NCBI GenBank assembly: GCA_935421135.1
Contig: OW285196.1
Coordinates: 5,875,001 to 5,939,000, forward strand
Length of the DNA: 64,000 bases
DNA from: Bugulina stolonifera
Lineage: Eukaryota > Bryozoa > Gymnolaemata > Cheilostomatida > Bugulidae
Reading direction: 5' to 3'
In this document: positions 1 to 13,388 of the stretch, in pieces
How the letters are laid out: every line of letters begins with the position of its first letter
Position numbering within the stretch: the first letter of the stretch is position 1
Made by a program: the position numbers and the translations under genes
Notes under the pieces: model-generated
Database searches by the model: none
The model's input: the letters and a program-made list of their open reading frames with translations, nothing else
Told to the model about the DNA's origin: nothing

Positions 1-3000
1 TAATTAATTAATATTATAGTTTTCCACAGCAAGTACAACAGCCTTTATTTGAGACTAAATGCGCTAATAGCATCACTTTTGGTTTGGCCAGAGTAACAAG
101 AAATAATCTATGCTTTTCAATTTGCATTGCTTTGTAGCATATGCTTAGCATCTTGTCCTAATACTGCAATTTTACAGCAATCTAAATCTTGCACTATACA
201 ATAATTCTATACCGCTACTAACATTATACTGCTTGAAAACTGTAGGTTGTTACATGGATTTTTACCCCTTATTTACATGTACATGTGCATGTAGATTAGC
301 ATTCATGTTGAGATGGAACCCTTAGCGCTTTCTGTACTTCCACAGGTCTACTAAGTTGATACTAATGTGTAATGTACATGTATTACATAACAGATAGCTG
401 AAGAGGTGAATGAACTGTAGGGGGAGCAGACAAATTCATAGGCCTAGACTTGGTTCAACTGCTACAGACATAACAGCTGGAAGCACATTGTACAATGTAA
501 GTTCAATCCCTTGCATAATTTTCAACAATCTCACAGTTTACCCAGCTATGGTAACTTTTTCACTCTTGGCAGCATTTTATGAAGGTTTAAGGAGTGTCGC
601 TAATCTCCCATAGAGATGCTATTTGGACAACTTTATGGAAAAATGTTGCTGCAGCAAAAGACAAGTGAAATGTTCTGTATTTTAGATATATGAAAAGGGA
701 ATTCGCTCTGCTCAAGAGAACCGCCACCAGTGATGAAAAAGATGCAAAGGCCATGGGTGAAAGAAATCCAAAACTATGTAATTGTACATTGACTTGGTTA
801 TCAAAGCTTTTAACTGGTATTACAAGACAGTGCCTTAAAACTGTTTTAATAAACTGTATAATGTGGTGACCGGCTGCCCTTGACACTGAGGCCGCCCTTG
901 ACACTGAGGCCGCCTTTGACACTAACGCCTTTGACACTAACGCTGCCCTTGACACTGACCGCAGTAGGACCTACCAGACAGCTCTATGTTAATCTGTGTC
1001 TGTGACAGGACACTAAGCAGGCCAGGCCAAGTGGTTAGATGGCTATCATCCATATTAATCTATTATGTAATTGTTATGCAATAATCACCCATTATCTTAT
1101 CTGTGATATTTATATTATTATACTTACTTGTGTATTCTCGTCTCAGTACTACAGAGTATAGAAAAGGACAATTTCATTGTACAGAGGAATCATTGTTATA
1201 CCTATATAGTGTTTTTCACACAATACACTATTCTACTTAAACTACTAAATACCACTGAATAGTTGATCTGGGAGCACATAGGATAGCAGCAAACCCAGTA
1301 CCTACTTAGGGTGGCTTGAACCAATAAGAAGTTATCATCTCTCTACTCTTACAAGTTAGCAGTGGCTGGCCTGTGGTGCACAGCCATTACAATAATGTTT
1401 TATTATTTCACTTTATGATAATTACATCACCCAATGATGCAATGTTTCCCAACTACAGGTTATAGGGTGCCCAACACTACAACATTAACTAATGCAACAG
1501 TATCACTAAAATGCACAATAATTAACATTGCCAAACAGAGTGAATTTTGCTCTTGAACGTAGGCACAATCTCATTCGCTAGCTGTTCATTGTTAGTAGGA
1601 AATAGCAGTTCATGTAGTTAGACCTTGGTGTATTAGTAGTTGTCCTCTCTTCACACACTGACCATCAGCAGTACAGAAAACACCCAGCCTTGCATGTGCA
1701 TTGTCTACTGGGCACTCATTAGCTATTTATTGTAATTATAAATTAGCCTTTCTCAGCCAGTTATGTTCAACTTCTACCAGCAAAACACAAATGGTGAGAG
1801 AGAGGACAACTTCTATTTATAACAATTCTCTGATGAATGAACAAAATCTAGGAGTATCAACAATTGATATACATGTTGCAATTCTAACTAAATTTGTAAT
1901 CTAAATAATAATTATTCTTCAGGAGCAAGGGCCTTCATTCAATAATGATCATAGAGAGAAGTTATCCTCTCACTTTCCATCTGTCTCCTACTGGTAGAAA
2001 TGAAACAAAATAGATTGAGAGAAGACGACTTCCAACTGCAATCAATAGTTTTGTGCCTATGAATTGTATTTCTCCAAAATACATTCAATATTAATAAAGA
2101 AATTTCCTGAGAAAGGGTTAAGTCATGATTTCATATTTTTATGTGTAGCCTATTCACAATTCACTGTATTATAAATTATATTCTATAAGTCTGTGTGCAT
2201 CTAGTATGTACATGTAGGATGAAGCTCCCTGTCTGTATTCTTCAACCAAAACAAGAGCAGCAACACCACAGCAAAACAGGTTAAAATGACAGCTCAAGAA
2301 CTCTCTGTTTAGGTTTTGGGGCACCACTGTTCATGCTGGGTTTAATGGGCAGTGACTGAAGAGCAGTAGTGAAAATGTGGTGAAATCATACATACCATTA
2401 ATAGATAAGAAACAGCTAAGCATGTGATACATGTACATTGTACATCTACCATGTACGTAAATGTACATGTACAATGTATATGAAATGACACAGACTTATT
2501 CTGTCCCATCCTTACATTGCACTTGCATGTATTGAGAATATTAGGATTATGTGATGTGCATGTAGACAGGTGTACAATTATACATGTCATATGGAAGTTA
2601 ATAATATTAAATATTTTAGCTTCTCAAATTGAAGTGTATTGCAATACCTGCTTGAAAGGGCTGCAGTTGCAGTAACACATTTACCTACGTGGTACTATTA
2701 GTTAGAGTAGGCTAAGGCATGAAAGTACATGTCATTTCTTTCTCTTGCACTACCTGTTGCCTTGCTTGCAAATAATTGAGAACGAGGAAGTACTAACAGC
2801 AGTTGGTCTATCAATATTATTACATGTAGTTCAACAAAGGTGGCCAGGGCTGATCCCTGCTCCTCTTTGATATACAGTATATCTACAATTTATTAGCCAC
2901 AGGGGCCCTTGTGACATGTGTTCTGCACTTTTTCTCTCTGCCTTAGAGATCTTTGTTGTTGTTGAGACAATGAGTTGAAGAATTACATACCTACATGTTG

Positions 3001-5225
3001 GATTATAATACTCTTATACATTAAATAACAACACCAGACCTCTCAGAATGTTTTACATAATATACAATGTACTGTACATGTACATGTATAACATGTACAT
3101 GTACATCACATATTGTTCATAATAAGAGTCATGTACTAGCAGTGTACATGCATAATATAAAACATACTGTGTACAATTATCTAACAATCTAACAGACTAT
3201 CCAAACTTATGTTCCCTGCAGAACCGAAGCAATTAGGGTAGTTAGAATAGACAGACAAAGCCGAATCTATCACACAGATCATAACCATGTAAATGTGAGA
3301 GACATATTATGTACATTGTATATCGGACATAATAATTATTCTAGTGAGACCAGCAGCAGTAGGTCATACATAAACAAAAGATTGAAGGTTCTCTCAGTGT
3401 TTATTTTAGCACACACATTGTATAGCTTCAGGTTGTGTACTACCCATGAACGCAATTTTTAGTACATTCTTCCAGCAGACAACGACTAAAGTAAGCCTAA
3501 TCTACCAAGAATACCTACATGTACATGTTGATCGATCCATTAAAACAACAGAAAAATAAAATTATAGATGTCACATACATGTAAAGAGAATACAACTTCA
3601 GTTCAGAATATACAAATGTACATGTGCAGTATCTTGCTAGCAGCTCTAAGAGGAACACCATGGATGCATGAACGCAATACCATACATGTACATGTATATC
3701 ATGTAAGTTACAAAAATGTGGTAGGAGATGCACTGTTTTTGTAGCAACTGTGTTTACTCAGCTGTGTAAAAGAGAGGGCAACCATTAGTGCAGATGGGAC
3801 ATACTGAAAACCAGCATCTAATATTATATTTGCTTTCTGTAGGAGACTTTCAATTATTTCATGTATATATTTAGTAGTTGTCCTCCCTCCTCCACAGCTG
3901 AATAATTGCAGTATACATACACGTAGCTGCTGACACGTGCATTGTAAATGATATTCGTACTAATAGTAGTTGGAGCACTTTTGTACTTGGTCAAATATGC
4001 ATGTTAAATCCACATAATTTAACACTTGGATGTTTTATTCCCTGCATAACATTTGAGAGAGGGGAGACAACCCAGAAACATTGTGAAAAATAGCACATGC
4101 ATTAGCCCAGAAGCCTATAGCATTGACACTTGTATCATAGTACTGCTGTGTCATGATATTTAACAACATTATCAACTATGGCTTGGCTTCTGGAGTCTTG
4201 TTATGCTCCTACTGTAGAATGAACTTGGTAGAAATACTTTACTTACATGTACATTCAGAAAGACTGATTCTAGAAGCAATTCAAATTTAAATTGGTTATG
4301 AACTCATGATCATGACTTGTGAAGAAGTCACTAGTGGTTTGGGCTAGGATTGGCATTGTTTGTACACCATAGTAGCGTGAAAAAATAAACTCTGCTATCC
4401 TTAATGCTGTTTCACAGATGGCAACTGTTTTGTACATATTTTCGACACCTGCCTAGTAGTTCCAGCTGTAGTACAAGTCTAACATACATGTACATGTAAA
4501 TAAACAGAGAAACATAATTTGTATTGAATACTTGTTTCATTACAACCTGTTTATTACAATAATTACATAGATATAATTGAATTATTATACTTCTTTCCTT
4601 TTCCCTTCCTCTGTAATCTCTTCTTATTCTGCAAATGAAAATCAGAATTTTATTACTGCAATTTGCAGAAGAAAATCACAACTTTGTAGAGGCTATGTTG
4701 ATGAATGTTGGTGCAACATTGGCAGAATGACTACTGCTTACCAGCAGAACCCTTTTACTGACACTAAATAATACTAACTAATTACATGACTAATTCTACC
4801 AGCTTCTTATTGATTGCAATTACATGGGTTGAGGATCAAACAGGTGACTGGGCCCCCAAGCTAGAGGCCAGGTACATAGCGGCCAGGTACATTGCCAGGT
4901 ACTAGCGATATTACATGTACATATAATATGGCTGTGTGTTCACATGCATTTCAGTTTGTAAAACTGCATGAAATGTGGTTGAATACGACATTAATGCAGC
5001 ACAAATGCAGGCATCAGTCGCTGAAATTTTCAGATTGCTGGCCAAGACTATGAATAACAATAAAACACAATAAATGATTGCTAAGCCAGGGACTTGCACA
5101 TGCATGTGCCAAACATACACGTACATTTATTAAAATTTGAATTGAATACCACTGATTTAGGACCTACATTGTACAAATATATCATTTATTTTAATTGTGA
5201 CATACAGTACCTGTAGTTGAATCCA
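1..5225. other. Gene-free AT-rich stretch with TACATGTA clusters
   Basis: No convincing coding exon was found; open frames are short and lack protein-like composition. The stretch carries many runs built from TACATGTA (near 2456, 3078-3110, 3520, 3685, 4488 and 4913) and several copies of a short GAGAG-purine GACAACTTC-like motif (near 1347, 1638, 1799, 1957, 2019, 3876 and 4060). Nothing else is recognised. Confidence 0.6.
863..960. repeat. Small minisatellite, 15-18 bp unit
   Basis: About five imperfect copies of a unit close to GCCGCCCTTGACACTGAG, two of them shortened by 3 bp. Unit lengths are multiples of three, so the minus strand reads as an AxSVSRAA-like repeat. It lies in a short open frame with no other support as a gene. 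Confidence 0.7.
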
Positions 5226-7451
5226 TTAGTAGGAAAGGAAGCATAGGAGTGAAGTATCTTTCTTCTTCGTAAGCCCATCATTACTGAAACATAAAACAAC
5301 AAAAGGTTGATCATCATTACTTATGCAGACAGTTCACCTGGCCACTAGGATTAAATGTAGAAACAGTAGAAATAAAATTATACAATAGGGCTAGTGCTAC
5401 CCTCTATCATTACATTAATTAACCCATGCCAATATCTTATAATAAAACTAGGGGTTCTATCAAAATATCTATTTTTAAACTCTGCGGCATCATGGAGCAT
5501 GGTATCTCATAATTTTGTAGAAAGATACAATATTAATGACTGAACTGACATAAATACTCGATCAGAAATATGTTACACGGGACTGCTTGATTGTTAGAGA
5601 CTATTTGTACGTGTCAACAGAGATCTATATTATTGTGAATACATGAGAAAGGCAATCATCTAAGTATGTGTATAAGCTAAGTTGCAACTGTGAGAGGTTG
5701 TTGTGCAAACAAGGTGTAGTTGACCTGCAATCTAAACTAATTTTGTGCACCCATAACTCTGACAAGAATGGTAAAACAACCGGCTACCATTTTTCTATTA
5801 AGTTCATTAGCCAAATTTTCCCTTACTAACAAACAACCCTGCGAAGAGCATGATAGACATAGTTAGCTTTTCTCTAAAGTCATTAGAAGATCTCCCATGT
5901 ATCTAAATAGAATCAGAGTAGTCTCTCCCCCACATGCTTGTGTTACCTAGAAATACATATTATACAAAGACATGTTTACTATGATAACAGGTTTGACTAT
6001 TTGATACAATGTACAGCGTGAAAAAGTTGAGAAAATCGGATACAATTTATGCGAATTGACATTATTAGTAAGGGTGGGTAACTCTCACTGCAAACATTAT
6101 CATGGAAATTTTAACCATTTTTGACTACTTTTCGTGCAGTTTAGCATGAGATAGTTACCCCACTAACAGTTTAGATATGATTATAAAGCTATGACAGCCA
6201 TGGTGCTAAATAGTGGGTTTGCAAAGAAGGTCAACTTTAACAATCAACTTAATAATCTTAATTTAATTGAGACTGTACACCCCATGACATTGAAAAATCC
6301 ACTGAAATCAATTAAAGTTAATTCGGAACTGGGAAAGAGGTCTATTTATTTTACTGCCGCTAATCTATTTGGTGAGCATGCGTGGGACCTACGAGGCCTC
6401 CGCGGTGGGGTCTATGCGGGACACCTGGCTGCTCATCTCTGGGAGCTTGATGCATAGTGGGTGGGCGCAGCGTGTGTCCCTGGTTGCATGTGTCAGCCTT
6501 CTGTGGCTGGCGAACCTCTGGAATGGGGCTGTCACAACTCTAGTTTCGAACTATCTGATTAGCCCCATGTTCTATTACCTTATTTTAATATCACTACTAT
6601 TTGAATAATGATGACATAAACTAATATAAATAAATGAAAAAAAACATGACTCTGTCAGAAGTGCCATGATGTTCAATCACAACCCAAAGTAGTTTGACAG
6701 CATGCATGTTCTTTACAAATATATACTACTAGGTGTAAATTTATACACTTTGTAATACATGTTGGTTAGGGCATTGCATGGCTGAAATGCAGGTCAAGTA
6801 GGCCTATCCTGTCTGTTTACCTTAAACGATTTTAGTCATATGTGACACATTTAGCCTACTATTATAGGTTTAATCTAGTTTTGACCAACCAGGCAGGCAT
6901 CCTAAGTACAATAATACACTAGGGAATTTTTGCTTACAGCTTCATAGGATTTGCTCCCACATAAGTCTGACTCTTCCTTTGATGTTGGAACCACACTTTC
7001 TGGTAGCTGCCAAGTGTCTGCATCTTCTGTCTTTTCCTTGCATCAAATAAAAATCCTGAAAATGATATGGAATATAATATTATAACTACTAGTTAATGCA
7101 ATAATGGTTTGAGCAGATGAAGTTTTGATCAATCATTTACATAAATATAAATAATGTTATTTAGGCCTATATCTACATGACTGTATAATAAGCACCGGTC
7201 TGAATTGATTGTAAGAAGTTTACTGGGCTGCATTTGGTCTTCTAGTTGGTTGTAGTAAAGCACTGCAGCCTACATGGTTTTGACAGTTGGTTCAGTTTTG
7301 GAGTTCAAATAACCTAGGAAAGTTTAAGTTTTTTCTTCATCCCTTCACCTTTTCACCTTATCCTTAGCTAACCTACAGCAACAAGCAACCGGGTACAAAG
7401 AAACCCTTGTCTTCACTCACCAAAGTTTATGAAGATAAGGGTTGCAGTCTT
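5226..7451 (-). CDS. Gene A: 3' end of an unidentified gene, three candidate exons
   Basis: Candidate exons are 7451-7421 (31 bp), 7055-6938 (118 bp) and 5283-5226 (58 bp, ending in TAA). The middle exon has a TTTCAG acceptor and a GTAAGC donor and is open in only one frame; it reads FLFDARKRQKMQTLGSYQKV and onward, a basic glutamine-rich segment. Phases agree: the 31-bp exon leaves one base and the middle exon leaves two, completed by the terminal exon, which ends LLCFLSY. On the minus strand an AATAAA lies about 36 bases after the stop (TTTATT at 5185-5190 on plus), which supports a real 3' end. The 31-bp exon is the weakest part. I do not recognise the family; the 5' part would lie beyond 7451, where a transposon now sits, so the gene could also be broken. 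Confidence 0.38.
6365..6545. other. GC-rich island in AT-rich surroundings
   Basis: This block is clearly richer in G and C than both flanks and contains several CpG-bearing words. Two plus frames are open across it (6191-6457 and 6369-6608), as is a minus frame. Neither protein reading is recognised; one plus frame has a hydrophobic stretch. It could be an inserted fragment of a gene or element from elsewhere. Confidence 0.4.
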
Positions 7452-7602
7452 CTACAAGTCGGCTAGCTACCGTAAATCCGTTTATCCTGCTAGCCAATAG
7501 GTGCACAGCTCCTTGGCACAGTCTCCTATGGGATGCGTAGGATAGTTGTAGTTCACTACATAACAAAGCTAAATTTAAACTTCTTATTTCAGTCTCTATC
7601 CA

Positions 7603-7798
7603 ACAGAGCTGGATCTAAGTCAACAGGTCGACTCATTGTAAACTTTTGGAGGCAAGCCAAGTTGAAGTCAAGTCAGAGCTGCTTCAAGTCAGTGTACAAT
7701 GCAAGTCTCAAGTCAAGTGGGAGACAACTTCAAAAAACATTGACAGGTTTTTTTACAAAACATCGCCTTTTTAATAGACATTGCAATCTATTGCATAC
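7603..7798. mobile_element. Fragment of the CAAGTC-rich foldback element
   Basis: It starts CAGAGCTGGATCTAAGTC, nearly the same as the end of the larger neighbour at 7799, and carries GGGAGACAACTTCA near 7722. It is related, in inverse orientation, to 8515-8265 inside the larger element. It appears to be a partial copy lying directly beside that element. Confidence 0.6.
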
Positions 7799-9039
7799 CA
7801 GAGCTGGGTCCAAGTCATAGATTGACTTGCTAAGTCAAGTCATACGTCGACTTGACTTGGACTTGTCAACACGCTGACTTGATTTGAATTTGACTTGCAT
7901 ATCAATGTGACTTGACTTGGAAGCAGCAATGACTTGTGATTTTGACTTGGGTTCTGTCAAGTCAATGTGGAGAATAAAGTAGTGCAAGTAGTATGGTGTA
8001 AGTAGTGAATACAATGCACAATGCAATAATTAGTCAATTAAACTACAATACGTAGACTGGAATTGCAGGACTGGCCAGTGGACACTCTGTACTGTCCCAT
8101 GTTCTGTTTATATGCTATGTAACACAGTATCACCGTCACCAATACTGTATATAATACTACATGACCAGTCTCAACTGTAGTGCCAATATTGCTACATACA
8201 TAGACTAGTTGCCATAATTAATGTCTAGCATACATGCCCATCCAACTACATTTTGGCATGGTTTTTCATGCATTGGAATGTCTACTAAAAGAAAAAAAGT
8301 GATGTTTGGAAAGATGTACAATAATCTTGAAGTTGTCTCCCACTTGACTTGCATTTCAACTTGCAAGTAGACAAGCGGCCTTGAACTTGACTTGTGACTT
8401 GCATGACAGCTGACTTGACTTAAGGTAGCACTGACTCGACATGGACTTGACTTGCCTCCAAAGTTTTAAAAAATGGCTTGACTTGTTGACTTGCAAGTCG
8501 ACTGGGACACAACTCTGTTTCAAACCATGCAAAAGTTTAGCCGGGTATGCATGCCATTCAACTATGATAAAGAACCAGTCTATAGATGATGTAATGAATG
8601 ATATTGGCACTGATATCTAGACTGGTCATGTGGTATTGTACATTAGTAATGGTGATACAGTGTTTAATCGGACGTAAGCAGCACACGATAAGGGGGTGTC
8701 AACTAGCTACCCAGTAATTCCAAACTAGTTCATATTGTAGTGCATAGTCTCAAACCCCTAACCCTGATATACTCTGAGGAAAGTGATATGTGGGTAGACA
8801 ATTAAGACTTGTTTTTTTATGTTGGCTAAACAGTGTACACAATTTTATCCGTCACATTGACTTGGTATACCCCAATTCAAAGTCCTAAGTCACAAGTAAT
8901 TCAGATTTTCAAATTAAGTCAAGTGAAGTCACATTGATGTGCAAGTCAAAGTCAAGTCACCAAGTTGGCAAGTCCAAATCAAGTCGACTAGTGAATTAAA
9001 TTCTTGTCAAGTCAAACCTATGACTTGGACCCAGCTCTG
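7799..9039. mobile_element. Foldback (hAT-like, non-autonomous) DNA element
   Basis: The ends are 22-bp perfect inverted repeats (7799-7820 and 9018-9039) beginning CAGAGCTGGGTCCAAG. Similarity continues inward on both arms for several hundred bases in diverged form: for example CATGACCAGTCT with GTGCCAATAT occurs near 8163 and, inverted, near 8620. The sub-terminal parts are packed with CAAGTC/GACTTG. Ends beginning CAG fit hAT elements, but no convincing 8-bp target duplication is seen (7791-7798 versus 9040-9047 match only in part). A second, inverted relative sits in the middle (about 8265-8515). No transposase is present. Confidence 0.7.
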
Positions 9040-10780
9040 CTGCCTTACATGATAAAACTTAGGCCTACTACAACTTGGAAACTTTCAAAAAATTGATTTG
9101 CACGATTGGGAGGGATTTTGTGACTGTTTGAAAAGGACAGTTCAAAACAGGACCTTTCGAAACTGGACAGTTCAACACCAGGCAGTTTGAAACCTCTAAA
9201 CCCTAGATTTCAAATAATTTCTATTTTCAAAATTGTCTTTTATTTATTTGAAATTAATTGTATGTAAGTTGTGCTCCTCTAAAAATAACCAAAACAGTTT
9301 CGAACAGTCCGGTAGTGAAATGTCCTGTTTTATCTGTCTTTTTGAAATGCCCCTTTACCACTGTAAGGATAGGGCTTACACAGTAAAAGGCCTTATTAAA
9401 TACTCAATTAATATTACCTTTAAAGTTAGTTTTCAGCATTTATGTTATTAACAGGGTAAACAATTTAATAAAAAATTAAAATTTAATCACACTTTATTAT
9501 TTACTATAATTTGTTTTTATATAACTATGCTGTAATTAGGCCTATTACCAATAATAATTTAATTTAATTATTTGTTCATACGAGTATTACATTATTAAAT
9601 TTTATAATACTAATAGTACGCATAGGGACCTATACCATATGCTAGTATAAGAATTTAAATTAGTAATATAATGTCCGCATTCATATGGAGATTATTGTGT
9701 CTGCTTACTTCTTTTCAGTTTTTAGCCATTTACGATGTTGGCAAATGAAAACAATAATAAATTCTAATTCAAAAATAAAATTGGTAGACATTTAGGCCTA
9801 AAATATGATTGTTATAATTATACTTATTTTACACTATTTTATATTAATTTAAACAATATCAATATGAATAATTGTTAAAATCATTTAAACTATTGACTAT
9901 TTATTTAATTATATTATAATGATTATTATTATTATTATATTATTATAAATTTAATTTATATTGAAATTCACGCATTGGATTGATTATCTTAAAGTTATGT
10001 AATAATATTGCATAAATTATTGATATGTCATACCACATCATATGGCTTCTATAGCATAATTATATATGATAATGACTATGGGGGATTAAAATCACATGTA
10101 GTTTAGTAAAAGTATAGTAATAGTGTAAGTATCGAGTAGGTCTAAAATAAAAATAAAAATACTCAACAGAATAGAATATCAATATTACTGAATATTATAT
10201 ATAATTATCATTATAAATGATTGCAATTTGCACTAAAGAAATACTACACAGTGATAGTCAGAGTTTGAGAAGTAAGTGATTTGTGAAGCTAATGCTGAAC
10301 TTCTCCCTTTTCAGCCAACAGCTGGTTCCATTCTAAAGTTCAAGCAGTAGGACAAAGAAACAAACTGAAACTGAAGCAGTCTGCATAATATGCAAGATGG
10401 AGGTTGGAAAACTCATTTCAAGAGAAGACAATTACATTATTAATAATAAATAGCCTTTAGGTCCTTTCCACTTATTTATAATGGGCCTCATGGTTGATGC
10501 CCTAGTCAAAAGAGCATTGCTTCTAAGAAACCTGAGCTAAAGCATGCTTGCTGTTGGGGGTAACATTGACAAAATTAGAAGTTACTGCATAGACTATGGT
10601 CAACATACCAAAGGTACTGCAAATGTGAATAAGAAGTAGAAGAACATCAAAACTACTTGTACAAGAAAAATATGAATTAAATTTAGCCATAATATCATTT
10701 GAGACCAAATAATCAGTTTTCCACCCCCACTCAAAGCTGATCCAACTGGCCTGCAATCAATAGACCGTTCATTCATGACG
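9040..10780. other. Gene-free, partly very AT-rich stretch
   Basis: From about 9470 to 10240 the DNA is almost entirely A and T with ATT-rich runs. The open frame on the minus strand at 10756-10523 has a hydrophobic middle, but no splice or family support was found. No gene is called. Confidence 0.5.
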
Positions 10781-10849
10781 CAATGTACTTGTAGCTATAT
10801 AATAATATAACAGCCACAGTTGTCATTTTACAAAAATGTATTGACACTG

Positions 10850-10882
10850 TGGTTGTTCTAGGGTACCCCCCTAGAACAACCA
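10850..10882. repeat. Perfect short hairpin
   Basis: Arms TGGTTGTTCTAGGG (10850-10863) and its exact complement (10869-10882) enclose a 5-base spacer. Flanking sequence resembles, in inverted order, the flank of the hairpin at 43392-43424, which suggests a dispersed hairpin family. Confidence 0.75.
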
Positions 10883-11116
10883 TATTTTGCATCGCCTTTC
10901 AATCCTTCGATAACCTATATGGTAATTTTCCTGAGGGATGTACTGGTTTTGTACCATAGTCACAAAAAATTTTTGCATGTCATGTTTTGTCAAAACGGTT
11001 TGTTTTTCTTTTTGAATTAGAAGGTGTTATATCTAAATCTATAGTGTTATATCTATTCTACATTTTCAATAGCTTGAATATTTAGTAGCACAAAAAACCG
11101 TGAAAATAACTTCAGC

Positions 11117-11771
11117 CAATGATTGTGTTCTAGTTTGATTTTCATCCTGCAGTGTATACTGCAGTGTATACTGCAGTGTATACTGCAGTGTATACTGCAG
11201 TGTATACTGCAGTGTATACTGCAGTGTATACTGCAGTGTATACTGCAGTGTATACTGCAGTGTATACTGCAGTGTATACTGCAGTGTATACTGCAGTGTA
11301 TACTGCAGTGTATACTGCAGTGTATACTGCAGTGTATACTGCAGTGTATACTGCAGTGTATACTGCAGTGTATACTGCAGTGTATACTGCAGTGTATACT
11401 GCAGTGTATACTGCAGTGTATACTGCAGTGTATACTGCAGTGTATACTGCAGTGTATACTGCAGTGTATACTGCAGTGTATACTGCAGTGTATACTGCAG
11501 TGTATACTGCAGTGTATACTGCAGTGTATACTGCAGTGTATACTGCAGTGTATACTGCAGTGTATACTGCAGTGTATACTGCAGTGTATACTGCAGTGTA
11601 TACTGCAGTGTATACTGCAGTGTATACTGCAGTGTATACTGCAGTGTATACTGCAGTGTATACTGCAGTGTATACTGCAGTGTATACTGCAGTGTATACT
11701 GCAGTGTATACTGCAGTGTATACTGCAGTGTATACTGCAGAATGAAAATCAACTTAGTACACATTCATTGG
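11117..11771. mobile_element. Candidate element: 12-bp array between inverted repeat flanks
   Basis: The array at 11147-11740 is bounded by inverted repeats: 11117-11145 and 11742-11771 match in inverse orientation with few differences; both contain GATTTTCAT next to the array and CCAATGA at the outer end. Small elements with a tandem-repeat core between inverted ends are known in invertebrates. No target duplication was identified. Confidence 0.5.
11147..11740. repeat. Perfect 12-bp minisatellite, 49.5 copies
   Basis: The unit CTGCAGTGTATA is repeated 49 times followed by a last CTGCAG, with no substitution visible in 594 bases. The unit joins two palindromes (CTGCAG and GTATAC). Because 12 is a multiple of three and no frame contains a stop, it produces long open frames on both strands (LQCI, AVYT and YTLQ repeats); these are not genes. 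Confidence 0.97.
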
Positions 11772-12043
11772 TACCAACACCAATGGAACTATATTTCTTA
11801 TATTTTCTAGTCTATGTCTCAATGTTGCTCTAGCAAGGTTGAACAACAAATAAATCGTATAGCATCGATGATAACAGCTGTTTAGAAATAATATTTGCCT
11901 TTTAGTTACGATGCTAAGTTCAAACGTTAATGTACAGTTTTGAAATAATTTCAACTATATTTATGAGGATTTAAGAAGAGTTATGTTTTCTCTAAGTAGT
12001 AACTAAACAATTTTGTCTGATTTTTCTATTATGGACAGTCAAT

Positions 12044-13388
12044 AAACACTTCTGTCAGAAATTTGTTCAACATGTTTATGTTATCTAAAAAGAACCCACA
12101 AGGTGCACAGAAAGTACAGTGTACATTCGTTGTGTAGATAATAAATGCAAACAACCTGTGAAATATTGGGAGGACAACTTCTCAACATTGTCACAGTCCC
12201 TAAAATGCTTCAATCCTTGTACATGTATAATGGACCCTAAATGTTCCCATGACATATTAGCTTAAAAATCCTGTACTCATATCTGCACTGCTACAGTACA
12301 CTATCATTGCAATTGATGAAAGGTCTTTTTTTACAGGTCTATTGGCTTATACTGCTTTTCCTATTAAAAAAATGGAACCAGCATAATTTTATGAGAGTCA
12401 CCATATTAATTGTTTCCAAATTTGGTTTCTATTATTTACACCTTCTGAATTAGTTTGTGGATTGCTTGTGTGTGGGACTCTGTTTCGATCCCTACAGGCC
12501 GCATATACCGGTAGTGTAGATAGACTGGACTAATGTGTATGCTACATAATACTTTTTGCAATGGTACATGTAAATAGTAATTCAACCACTTTCAATGCAA
12601 AAAATGTTGGTAGCTGTGCAACTAACAAAAAAGTGCACATATTACACTGTACTTTTGGACTGTTCCACTCAAGTGTAGAAGTGATGGTGCACAAGGAACT
12701 TTAGGCATGGTGAAACACTTCTGTCAGAAATTTGTTCAACATGTTTATGTTATCTGAAAAGGACCCACAAGGTGCACAGAAAGTACAGTGTACATTTGTG
12801 GTGTAGATAATAAATGCAGGCAACCTATGAAATATTGGGAGGACAACTTCTCAACATTGTCACAGTCCCTAAAATGCTTCAATCCTTGTACATGTATAAT
12901 GGACCCTAAATGTTCCCATGACATATTAGCTTAAAAATCCTGTACTCATATCTGCACTGCTACAGTGCACTATCATTGCAATTGATGAAAGGTCTTTTTT
13001 TACAGGTCTATTGGCTTATACTGCTTTTCCTATTAAAAAATGGAACCAGCATAATTTTATGAGAGTCACCATATTAATTAAATTAACTGTTTCCAAATTT
13101 GGCTTCTACTATTTGCACCTTCTGAATTAATTGGTGGATTGCTTGTGTGTGGGACTCTGTTTCCCTACAGGCCGCATATACTGGTAGTGTAGATAGGCTG
13201 GACTAATGTGCATACTACATAATACTTTTTGCAATGGTACATGTAAATAGTAATTCAACCACTTTCAATGCAAAAAATGTTGGTAGCTGTGCAACTAACA
13301 AAAAAGTGCACATATTACACTGTGCTTTTGAACTGTTCCACTCAAGTGTAGAAGTGATGGTGCACAAAGGAGCTCTATGCATGGTGAA
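12044..13388. repeat. Tandem duplication of a 669-bp unit
   Basis: Copy 1 (12044-12712) and copy 2 (12713-13388) are collinear and nearly identical apart from scattered substitutions and a few small insertions, such as AATTAAATT in copy 2 near 13078. Both contain GGGAGGACAACTTCTC (12168 and 12837). No coding content is evident. Confidence 0.9.

Noticed and set aside
11066..11833. Open frames of about 200-236 codons on both strands
   Set aside because: They are only translations of the perfect 12-bp array, which has no stop in several frames.
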